Assembly: GCA_903827735.1 (NCBI GenBank)
Contig: CAIKJM010000515.1
Coordinates: 1 to 8,543 of the forward strand
Direction of reading: 5' to 3'
Source of the DNA: an uncultured Rhodanobacter sp.
Lineage (GTDB): Bacteria > Pseudomonadota > Gammaproteobacteria > Xanthomonadales > Rhodanobacteraceae
Length of the DNA stretch: 8,543 bases
Made by a program: the position numbers and the translations under genes. Below the pieces are notes generated by a model that saw only the letters and a list, made by a program, of their open reading frames with translations, searched no databases and had not been told where the DNA came from. Positions within the stretch are counted from its first letter, which is position 1, and every line of letters starts with the position of its first letter. Shown piece after piece: positions 1 through 7,745 of this stretch.

Positions 1-95
1 GATTCGCGACATTCTGCCGAGTGTTTCGCCTTCTTGATTATTGACAGAAAACTCAACGACCGCTGTTCTTTCACATATCAAAGGACTAACTGCGG

Positions 96-287
96 TCAAG
101 ACTGCTCAAGCAGCGCGCCCAGCAGATATCGCCTCAGCGCAGGGTCTGCCTGAACCTGCTGGAGCATCTCACCAAACTGCGCCGAAATCTCGGGAGCACT
201 GGTACCAACATCTCCACATGCAGAAGAGTCTGAAGATAGCTTTCTCACTTCTGCAGGGCTGTATAAGCCTAAGCAAGTTTCAGCCAC
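96..287 (-). CDS. Small hypothetical protein (63 aa), GTG start
   Basis: This frame could encode a 63-residue soluble protein of unknown function. The C-terminal half, roughly residues 36-63, reads as an amphipathic helical segment rich in Q, L, A, E and R, ending LLEQS before TGA. That is more protein-like than the overlapping plus-strand frame at 41-298. The GTG start at 287 overlaps the end of the upstream minus-strand frame, whose TAG is at 269-271, by 19 bases, an arrangement that can reflect translational coupling. No good Shine-Dalgarno precedes it. I recognise no family. It may be a real small gene, a C-terminal remnant, or chance; its setting in low-GC, gene-poor DNA favours a remnant. 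Confidence 0.33.
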   Translation of the reverse strand: MAETCLGLYSPAEVRKLSSDSSACGDVGTSAPEISAQFGEMLQQVQADPALRRYLLGALLEQS

Positions 288-391
288 TTACCGTTTAGCC
301 CACGTGGCTTACCTAGGCTTCGATCAACCTTTGGCTCTATGGGAATACGCTCACCACTCAGCTCGTGTGGATGATCGTCATCAACATCCAT
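269..391 (-). pseudogene. C-terminal fragment of an unrecognised gene (40 codons from ATG, open further upstream)
   Basis: From ATG at 391 the frame encodes 40 residues beginning MDVDDDHPHELSGERIP and ending GKWLKLA, a hydrophilic tail-like sequence. There is no Shine-Dalgarno before this ATG. The same frame stays open and protein-like upstream (for example GLAKALYFSGRHLVYR just before the ATG) until a TAG at 488-490. Beyond that TAG it continues to another ATG at 541, giving 90 residues with one internal amber codon. A different frame (408-716) is open over the region further upstream. The simplest reading is the 3' end of a gene broken by a stop or frameshift, but sequence alone cannot exclude chance open frames. 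Function unknown. Confidence 0.3.
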
Positions 392-407
392 TCGGTATAC
401 GAGATGC

Positions 408-716
408 CTACCGCTGAAGTACAAAGCTTTCGCAAGACCAACACGGAAGCCAACGATACAAAGCCGGGTGATTGCGTAAACAACATACTAAGCATAACGC
501 GAGCATAGATTCGAGAGCCCAGCTCTCAGAGCTTTCGTCATCCAAATGAACGTAGATATAAAAGGACGTTGAAGTGTGGAGATGCAGGATGAGAATCCCT
601 TTCAAACGACCCAATGCAACGGCAATTAAGAAGCTGACCGTAGACACATTGCTGTATGCCACTGATGCAATGCCATCGGACTGCTGAACGAGGCTCTCAA
701 CCTTCGCGATTTGCAT
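408..716 (-). CDS. Hypothetical protein (102 aa) with one possible membrane segment, possibly a broken gene
   Basis: From ATG at 716 the first ~24 residues look like an amphipathic helix (IAKVESLVQQSDGIAS). A hydrophobic stretch follows at about residues 27-47 (VSTVSFLIAVALGRLKGILI). The second half becomes less protein-like, with clustered Cys, Trp and Leu. The good part may therefore belong to a gene whose true continuation lies in the frame of 269-541, with a frameshift between about 480 and 541. The open frame also extends upstream of the ATG, through the tRNA terminator, without another usual start. No Shine-Dalgarno is evident, and a small hairpin (705-720) overlaps the start. I recognise no family. 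Confidence 0.2.
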   Translation of the reverse strand: MQIAKVESLVQQSDGIASVAYSNVSTVSFLIAVALGRLKGILILHLHTSTSFYIYVHLDDESSESWALESMLALCLVCCLRNHPALYRWLPCWSCESFVLQR

Positions 717-756
717 CGCGGTTTGCTGAAGAGTTTCCGTATCAGCGTCCGTATAA

Positions 757-785
757 AGAAAAAGGCCACCCGTTGAGGTGGCCTA
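757..785 (-). terminator. Intrinsic terminator of tRNA-Val
   Basis: On the minus strand an 8-bp perfect stem, AGGCCACC paired with GGTGGCCT (arms 777-784 and 763-770) around a 6-base loop, runs straight into a T-rich tail (TTTTTCTTT). It begins 16 bases beyond the tRNA CCA end. This is a textbook Rho-independent terminator, and it shows the tRNA is transcribed alone. Confidence 0.9.
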
Positions 786-800
786 AGTCGTTGATTCTAT

Positions 801-875
801 TGGTGGGCGATGCAAGGATCGAACTTGCGACACCTGCCGTGTGAAGGCAGTGCTCTACCGCTGAGCTAATCGCCC
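801..875 (-). tRNA. tRNA-Val (anticodon CAC), CCA encoded
   Basis: The minus strand folds as a complete cloverleaf. The acceptor stem GGGCGAT pairs with ATCGCCC, followed by discriminator A and an encoded CCA. The D arm contains AGCTCAGCGGTAGAGC. The anticodon stem CTGCC/GGCAG encloses the loop TTCACAC, which gives anticodon CAC (841-843) reading GUG valine codons. The T arm contains the invariant GTTCGATCC. Length is 75 nt with CCA. A CAC isoacceptor suits a GC-rich genome using many GTG codons. The gene has its own promoter and terminator and is not part of a tRNA cluster. Confidence 0.97.
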
Positions 876-889
876 GCCGAGAGCGCGCA

Positions 890-918
890 AATATACGGGG
901 AGCGGGGCGCCGGGTCAA
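890..918 (-). promoter_or_regulatory. Sigma-70 promoter of tRNA-Val with GC-rich discriminator
   Basis: On the minus strand a -35 box TTGACC (913-918) and a -10 box TATATT (890-895) are separated by exactly 17 bases. Transcription would start near 882-884, about 8 bases before the mature tRNA 5' end at 875. The segment just after the -10 box is TGCGCGC. Such GC-rich discriminators are typical of stable-RNA promoters repressed by ppGpp and DksA; control here is inferred from that. Confidence 0.88.
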
Positions 919-1029
919 TCGTTGGCTTGCTGGCGCCAGCCTAAATGGCCGGGCTGCGCGCTTGCGGCGGGGCATCCGCTGGCGCCGAGGGTTGGTAAAC
1001 TGCCGCGCTTGACTGACGAGGCGGCGCCG

Positions 1030-1371
1030 ATGGAATTCCTGCAGCACGAGCTCAACCATATTGTCGCGGCGCTGCACGGCTTTGAAATCACGCCGTGGAA
1101 GCTGGTCGGCCTGATCGGTTCGCTGATGTTTACCAGCCGCTGGTTTGTGCAGATGTACTACACGCGCAAGCTGAAGCGGGTAGTGATGCCGCTGTCGTTC
1201 TGGTGGCTGTCGGTGATCGGCAGCGCGCTGCTGCTGAGCTACTTCATCATCGGCAAGAACGACTCGGTCGGCATTCTGTCGAACTTTTTCCCGGCGTTTG
1301 TCTCGGTATACAACCTGGTCGTGCACATGCGCGAGGTCAAGCGTCGCAATGTGGTCGAAAGCGAAGTCTGA
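1030..1371 (+). CDS. Lipid A biosynthesis N-terminal (LAB_N) domain membrane protein
   Basis: This 113-residue inner-membrane protein matches the LAB_N family, small proteins related to a segment found next to or fused to lipid A disaccharide synthase and lipid A-modifying genes. Their biochemical role is not well defined. Three hydrophobic helices lie at about residues 24-42, 55-74 and 79-98. Family-like features are WKLVGLIGSLMFTSRWFVQ in the first helix, the conserved polar/Trp junction MPLSFWWLSVIGSALLLSYF in the second, and a basic C-terminus (REVKRR). The ATG at 1030 is chosen because a GAGG Shine-Dalgarno lies about 8 bases upstream and because the longer frame from 922 starts with non-membrane, GC-driven sequence near the tRNA promoter. 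The gene is alone, divergent from the tRNA and convergent with metH. A role in envelope lipid metabolism or transport is inference. Confidence 0.85.
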   Translation: MEFLQHELNHIVAALHGFEITPWKLVGLIGSLMFTSRWFVQMYYTRKLKRVVMPLSFWWLSVIGSALLLSYFIIGKNDSVGILSNFFPAFVSVYNLVVHMREVKRRNVVESEV

Positions 1372-1414
1372 TCTCTAGCTAGACTGCGCCACGTTACCGC
1401 TCACACATCATCCC

Positions 1415-4110
<2,696 letters not shown>

Positions 4111-4111
<1 letters not shown>

Positions 4112-4124
4112 TTACGCGGCCTCC
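4111..4124 (-). promoter_or_regulatory. Shine-Dalgarno inside metH N-half, start of metH C-half (TAA-GTG junction)
   Basis: On the minus strand GGAGG (4120-4124) lies within the last codons of the N-terminal gene. It is followed by 8 bases that include its TAA (4112-4114), then the GTG start (4109-4111). Stop and start abut in the same frame, so only one stop codon separates the two halves. The strong, well-spaced ribosome site argues for genuine reinitiation or coupled translation rather than a sequencing error that split one gene. Confidence 0.85.
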
Positions 4125-5212
4125 GCATGCGCGGCAGACGGAATCACGCGCGGCGCGCAGTCGCGCACGGCTTCGGCAATCGCCTTGATGTGCGCCGGCG
4201 TCGTGCCGCAACAGCCACCGACCAGGTTGAGCAAACCATCGCGCGCAAAGCCACCGATCACGCCGGCCATGTGCTCGGGCGATTCGTCGTACTCGCCAAA
4301 GGCATTCGGCAGGCCCGCGTTGGGATGCGTGCTGACGTAGCTTTCCGCAATGCTGGCGAGCGTCTGCACGTGCGGACGCAGGTCTTCCGCGCCAAGCGCG
4401 CAGTTGAAGCCCACCGACAGCGGCCGCGCGTGCGCGACGGAATAGTAGAACGCCTCGGCCGTTTGCCCAGACAGCGTGCGGCCGGAGCGGTCGGTGATGG
4501 TGCCGGAAATCATTACCGGCACGCGCGCACCGCGCTGGTGGAACAGCTCGCTCAGCGCGAACAGCGCGGCCTTGGCATTGAGCGTGTCGAAGATGGTTTC
4601 GACCATGATCACGTCGGCGCCACCGTCGATCAGGCCGTTGGCCGACTCGGTGTAGTTTTCGCCGAGCTCCTCGAACGTGACGTTGCGAAAGCCGGGGTCG
4701 TTGACGTCCGGCGACAGCGATGCGGTGCGGCTGGTCGGTCCCAGCACGCCGATGACGAAGCGCGGTTTGTCGGGCGTCTTTGCCGTCATGTCATCGCAAG
4801 CGGCGCGCGCCAGTTTGGCGCCTTCGAGGTTCAGCTCGTAGGCCAGATGCTGCAGGCCGTAATCGGCTTGGCTGACGCGGGTGGAGTTAAAGGTGTTGGT
4901 TTCGACCAGGTCGGCGCCGGCCTCAAGATAGGCCGTGTGCACGCCGCGGATGATGTCGGGCTTGGTCAGCGTCAGCAGGTCGTTGTTGCCTTTCAGATCG
5001 CAGCTGTCTGCGTGCTCGTGCGCGTTGCCTTCATCGGCTTTCGCGTGGCCGTCGTGGCCGTGCTCGAAGCGGTCGCCGCGGAAGCTGCTTTCATCCAGCT
5101 CGTGTGCCTGCAGCATGGTGCCCATGCCGCCGTCGAGGATCAGAATACGCTGATGCAGCGCTTGTTCCAGCAGGGCAACGCGGTCGGGATGTAGCCAGGG
5201 CAGGGCGCTCAT
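4112..5212 (-). CDS. metH: Methionine synthase N-terminal polypeptide (zinc-dependent homocysteine S-methyltransferase domain)
   Basis: This 366-residue cytosolic protein matches the homocysteine-binding barrel of E. coli MetH (about residues 1-350). It activates homocysteine on zinc for methylation by methylcobalamin carried on the adjacent gene's product. Zinc ligands are present: Cys271 in GFNCALG and the Cys334-Cys335 pair in GGCCGTTP. Other family signatures are ILDGGMGTML (25-34), VETNTFNST (103-111), GVLGPTSRTASLSPDVNDP (155-173) and THPNAGLPNAFGEYD (295-309). A roughly 21-residue His/Asp/Glu-rich insert (50-70) replaces a short E. coli loop just before CDLKGNNDLL. The ATG has an AAAGGAA Shine-Dalgarno 8 bases upstream. 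The gene is 69 bases downstream of the ArsR-methyltransferase gene with no terminator between, so it is probably in its operon. The polypeptide is not active alone by family logic, since it lacks folate and B12 domains. Confidence 0.96.
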   Translation of the reverse strand: MSALPWLHPDRVALLEQALHQRILILDGGMGTMLQAHELDESSFRGDRFEHGHDGHAKADEGNAHEHADSCDLKGNNDLLTLTKPDIIRGVHTAYLEAGADLVETNTFNSTRVSQADYGLQHLAYELNLEGAKLARAACDDMTAKTPDKPRFVIGVLGPTSRTASLSPDVNDPGFRNVTFEELGENYTESANGLIDGGADVIMVETIFDTLNAKAALFALSELFHQRGARVPVMISGTITDRSGRTLSGQTAEAFYYSVAHARPLSVGFNCALGAEDLRPHVQTLASIAESYVSTHPNAGLPNAFGEYDESPEHMAGVIGGFARDGLLNLVGGCCGTTPAHIKAIAEAVRDCAPRVIPSAAHAEAA

Positions 5213-5281
5213 GGTGGTGATTCCTTTGCTTGCTTCGCGTGTCGCGCAGCGGTGTTCAACATGGTGTTGGCGGCGATCGGT

Positions 5282-6211
5282 TCAATGCGGCTTGCGCGTC
5301 AGCAGGCTGATCACTTCGAAGTGCGGCGCCTTGCGCTCGCGGCTGATCTGATGACAGCTGATGACGTCCAGACCCGCGCTGCTCGCCAGCTCGCGCAGCT
5401 GGTCGCCGGAAAAGCCGAGATTGCGGTGATCGAACGGTTCGACCGCCGTGCGGTGATCGTGCTGGCCCAGCGTGACCGCCAGCAGGCGACCGCCGGCGCG
5501 CAGCACGCGCGATGCCTCGGCGACGGCTTTGGCCGGATTTTCGGCGTAGGTGAGTGCATGCAGCATCAAGACCAGGTCGAAGCGCTGCTCGTCCAGTTCC
5601 AGCGCCTGCATGTCGCCCTGGATCACCTGCACGTTGGTGAACGCGCGCAGCCGCCTGGCGGCGGCATCGACCACGCGTTCGCTGGAATCCACGCAGGTGA
5701 TCGACCTGGCGTGCGGCGCCAGCAGCTCGGCGGTGATGCCGTCGCCTGAGGCGATGTCCAGCACGTCGCCGGTTTCCAGCAGCTGCAGCAGCGAGCGTGC
5801 CAGCGTTTCCCAGGTGCGGCCGGGCGAGTAGTGGCGCTCCATGTCGCCGGCGACGGTGTCGGCCCAGCCTTCGGTGCCCGCACGCTGCGCCAGCACGGCC
5901 GGCAGGCGCGCGGTATCTTCGCGCAGCAGGGCGTCGTCGATGCTCTGGCGCAGCGAGTCCAGCAGCTTGCGCTGTGCCTCCTCGCCTTCGCTATTAGCGC
6001 GGTAATACGCCGACACGCCGGCGCGGCGGTCGCGCACCAGCCCGGCCTCCTTCAATTTGGCCAGGTGGGTGGACACACGCGGCTGGGCGAGATGCAGTAC
6101 GGCGGCCAGTTCAGCCACGGTCAGCTCCTCATGTTCGAGCAGCGCCAGCAGGCGGACACGGGTCGGATCCGCGAGCAGGCGCAGCACGCTGGAAGCACTG
6201 GCCAGATCCAT
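5282..6211 (-). CDS. ArsR-family transcription factor fused to a SAM-dependent methyltransferase domain (SahR-like)
   Basis: This 309-residue protein is a likely transcription regulator of the methionine cycle. An ArsR/SmtB winged helix-turn-helix occupies about residues 1-75, with recognition-helix region QPRVSTHLAKLKEAGLV at 43-59. A class I methyltransferase fold follows: motif I LDIASGDG (151-158), acidic VDSS (174-177), GDM (199-201) and FDLVLMLHAL (211-220). The only cysteines are Cys173 and Cys286, so the metal-binding cysteine box of classical ArsR sensors is missing. SahR regulators, some with a C-terminal methyltransferase-like domain, respond to S-adenosylhomocysteine and control methionine-cycle genes in proteobacteria. 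The position directly before metH fits that, but ligand and activity are inferred. The ATG has an AAGGA Shine-Dalgarno 7 bases upstream. An older-style annotation would be simply ArsR regulator or methyltransferase type 11. Confidence 0.9.
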   Translation of the reverse strand: MDLASASSVLRLLADPTRVRLLALLEHEELTVAELAAVLHLAQPRVSTHLAKLKEAGLVRDRRAGVSAYYRANSEGEEAQRKLLDSLRQSIDDALLREDTARLPAVLAQRAGTEGWADTVAGDMERHYSPGRTWETLARSLLQLLETGDVLDIASGDGITAELLAPHARSITCVDSSERVVDAAARRLRAFTNVQVIQGDMQALELDEQRFDLVLMLHALTYAENPAKAVAEASRVLRAGGRLLAVTLGQHDHRTAVEPFDHRNLGFSGDQLRELASSAGLDVISCHQISRERKAPHFEVISLLTRKPH

Positions 6212-6221
6212 TGGGCATCCT

Positions 6222-6235
6222 TTTATCGCGATAAA
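6222..6235. promoter_or_regulatory. Perfect 14-bp palindrome TTTATCGCGATAAA, candidate operator
   Basis: The sequence TTTATCGCGATAAA is a perfect inverted repeat located 10 bases before the ATG of the ArsR-methyltransferase gene. It abuts the Shine-Dalgarno and lies just downstream of the proposed promoter. ArsR dimers bind short AT-rich inverted repeats, often over their own promoters. Binding here would block initiation or early elongation of the regulator-metH operon. I saw no second copy in the window. Confidence 0.6.
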
Positions 6236-6244
6236 GAGATGACA

Positions 6245-6273
6245 AGGCTAGGCGCCGTTCGCCAGGGCGTCAA
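6245..6273 (-). promoter_or_regulatory. Candidate sigma-70 promoter of the regulator-metH operon
   Basis: On the minus strand TTGACG (6268-6273) is followed after 17 bases by TAGCCT (6245-6250). The -35 box is good and the -10 box weak (3 of 6 consensus positions). The predicted start near 6238 leaves a leader of under 30 bases, too short for a riboswitch, and puts the palindrome at about +3 to +17. Confidence 0.45.
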
Positions 6274-6440
6274 GCGGTGTGACGGAGCGAACGCGTGCTG
6301 CGTTCAGTCCGACGGCCATGCGACAAGATGCTGCGCTCGCCGGCTGCGTCCGCGTCGGCTATTGGCCCGTAACTTCGCGGCGCCCAACCGAGGGCGAGCG
6401 TCGATGCTGCGCTCGCACAAGCGGGTTCGATCGCGCCGGC

Positions 6441-6446
6441 TACAAT
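6441..6446 (+). promoter_or_regulatory. Candidate -10 box of the acyl-CoA dehydrogenase gene
   Basis: TACAAT lies 33 bases before the ATG at 6480. No convincing -35 hexamer is present at 16-18 bases upstream, so the promoter is weak, activator-dependent or misplaced. Confidence 0.35.
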
Positions 6447-6479
6447 GGCCGGCTGCCACTCTCACTGCGGAGCTTTTCG

Positions 6480-7640
6480 ATGGATTTCAGCTTTACCGAA
6501 GATCAGTTGTCGATCCAGTCGATTGCCCGCGATTTTGCGCAGAAGCGCATCGCGCCGGTCGCTGCCGAATTCGACGCCAAGGGCGAATTTCCGCTGGAGA
6601 ACATACGCGAGATGGGCAAGCTCGGCTTGATGGGCATTGAGGTGCCGGAAGCTTACGGCGGCGCGGCAATGGATACGATCGCCTACGTGCTGGCGATGGT
6701 CGAGATCGCCGCGGCCGACGCGGCGACCTCGACCATCATGTCGGTCAACAACTCGCTGTTCTGCAACGCCATCCTCAAGCACGGCACCGAGGAGCAGAAG
6801 CAGACCTACGTGCGCGCCATCGCCACCGGCGAGGCGATTGGTGCGTATGCGCTGACCGAGCCGCAGTCGGGCTCCGATGCCTCGGCCATGCACACGCGTG
6901 CCACCAGGAACGCGCAGGGCGACTGGGTGATCAACGGCAAGAAGAGCTGGATCACTTCCGGTCCGGTGGCGCGCTACATTCTGCTGTTCGCCATCACCAC
7001 GCCTGGCGTGGGCGCGCGCGGCGTGTCGGCGTTCATCATCGATACCAAGCTGCCAGGCTTTCATGCCGGCAAGAGCGAGCCGAAGCTGGGCATTCGCGCC
7101 TCGGCCACCTGCGAGATTGAATTCCACGACTACGTCTGCCCGAAGGAAAATCTGCTGGGCGAAGCGGGCAAGGGCTTCTCGATCGCCATGGGCGTGCTCG
7201 ACGCGGGCCGCATTGGTATTGCCTCGCAGGCGGTCGGTATTTCCCGCGCGGCGTACGAGGCGACCCTGCAGTGGGCGCGTGATCGCAAGGCGTTCGGCGC
7301 GCCGATCGGCACGTTCCAGATGACTCAGTCGAAGATCGCCGATATGAAGTGCAAGCTCGACACCTCCATGCTGCTAACCCTGCGTGCGGCGTGGCAAAAG
7401 GGCGAGGCCGACAAGACCGGCGGCCGCTTCGGCACCGAGGCGGCGATCGCCAAGCTCACCGCCTCGGAAGCGGCGATGTGGATCACCCACCAGGCCGTGC
7501 AGATCCACGGCGGCATGGGTTATTCGAAAGAGATGCCGCTGGAGCGGTATTTCCGCGACGCCAAAATCACCGAGATCTACGAAGGCACCAGTGAGATCCA
7601 GCGGATGGTGATCGCGCGCGCGGAGACGGGCTTGCGCTGA
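6480..7640 (+). CDS. Acyl-CoA dehydrogenase (short-chain/butyryl-CoA type)
   Basis: This 386-residue cytosolic flavoenzyme oxidises acyl-CoA to trans-2-enoyl-CoA with FAD and passes electrons to ETF, in fatty-acid or branched-chain amino-acid breakdown. Length and motifs match the short-chain group. The N-terminal helical domain covers about 1-120. The middle beta domain has AYALTEPQSGSDAS (122-135) and WVINGKKSWITSG (149-161). The C-terminal helical domain contains QIHGGMGYSKEMPLERYFRDA (split at 341-361) and IYEGTSEIQR (366-375), whose Glu368 is the catalytic base at the short-chain family position. The ATG at 6480 is chosen because GGAG lies 7 bases upstream and the protein then starts at the family's usual N-terminus (MDFSFTEDQ). 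The frame is open 201 bases further upstream, but that part is Arg-rich noise over the intergenic region. The gene is divergent from the regulator and ends at a strong terminator. Chain-length preference is uncertain; isovaleryl or 2-methylbutyryl substrates are possible. Confidence 0.95.
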   Translation: MDFSFTEDQLSIQSIARDFAQKRIAPVAAEFDAKGEFPLENIREMGKLGLMGIEVPEAYGGAAMDTIAYVLAMVEIAAADAATSTIMSVNNSLFCNAILKHGTEEQKQTYVRAIATGEAIGAYALTEPQSGSDASAMHTRATRNAQGDWVINGKKSWITSGPVARYILLFAITTPGVGARGVSAFIIDTKLPGFHAGKSEPKLGIRASATCEIEFHDYVCPKENLLGEAGKGFSIAMGVLDAGRIGIASQAVGISRAAYEATLQWARDRKAFGAPIGTFQMTQSKIADMKCKLDTSMLLTLRAAWQKGEADKTGGRFGTEAAIAKLTASEAAMWITHQAVQIHGGMGYSKEMPLERYFRDAKITEIYEGTSEIQRMVIARAETGLR

Positions 7641-7693
7641 TTCTCCAACGTAGGCTCGCCACAAGCGCCAGTCTTATTAAGTAATCGGCAGAT

Positions 7694-7724
7694 AAAAAAA
7701 GCCCCGGCATGCCGGGGCTTTTTT
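7694..7724. terminator. Bidirectional intrinsic terminator
   Basis: A perfectly self-complementary GC-rich core (7701-7718, GCCCCGGCATGCCGGGGC) is flanked by an A-run on the left and a T-run on the right. It can therefore form a hairpin plus U-tract on either strand. It lies 60 bases after the acyl-CoA dehydrogenase stop and 27 bases after the stop of the convergent RND gene, and probably ends both. Confidence 0.93.
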
Positions 7725-7745
7725 GTGGTTTCTACATCGGCGATG

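Larger units (their letters stand above)
1..740. other. Low-GC gene-poor stretch, probable decayed accessory DNA
   Basis: This left edge differs in composition from the rest: the row 481-540 has 29 G+C of 60, against 44 of 60 at 2041-2100. No frame gives a recognisable full-length protein. The minus strand carries three short frames with protein-like composition (408-716, 269-391, 96-287), and they change frame relative to one another, as expected of a decayed gene or the end of a mobile region. Short inverted repeats are visible (gagagc/gctctc at 513-527, cgcgat/atcgcg at 705-720), but none is followed by a T-run. The stretch lies on the 3' side of the minus-strand tRNA-Val, the usual side for integration of genomic islands. 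I found no copy of the tRNA 3' end and no integrase here, so an island is only inferred. Confidence 0.5.

Noticed and set aside
41..298. Plus-strand frame of 85 codons
   Set aside because: It overlaps the more protein-like minus-strand frame at 96-287, has no convincing ribosome site and shows no recognisable motif. It cannot be fully excluded.
505..720. Small inverted repeats (513-527, 521-533, 705-720)
   Set aside because: Stems are 6 bp with no U-tract or family resemblance, and such repeats are expected by chance over this length.
656..844. Plus-strand frame of 62 codons ending ARIELATPAV
   Set aside because: It runs through the tRNA-Val gene and its terminator in antisense; the familiar-looking ending is the well-known spurious translation of a tRNA reverse complement.
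922..1029. Upstream extension of the LAB_N frame (36 extra codons)
   Set aside because: The sequence is not membrane-like and overlaps no ribosome site, whereas GAGG precedes the ATG at 1030. Plus-strand translation from 922 would begin next to the -35 box of the tRNA promoter.
1372..1414. Possible shared terminator between the convergent LAB_N and metH genes
   Set aside because: Only a short CTAGCTAG palindrome is present, without a GC-rich stem or T-run.
5213..5281. Possible SAH or cobalamin riboswitch before metH
   Set aside because: The gap is only 69 bases. I see neither the conserved SAH-riboswitch core nor the cobalamin box, and the region has no terminator or sequestering hairpin over the AAAGGAA site.
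6279..6479. Upstream extension of the acyl-CoA dehydrogenase frame (67 extra codons)
   Set aside because: The extension is Arg-rich and lacks family similarity. It covers the intergenic promoter region, and a Shine-Dalgarno and the family's usual N-terminus fit the ATG at 6480.
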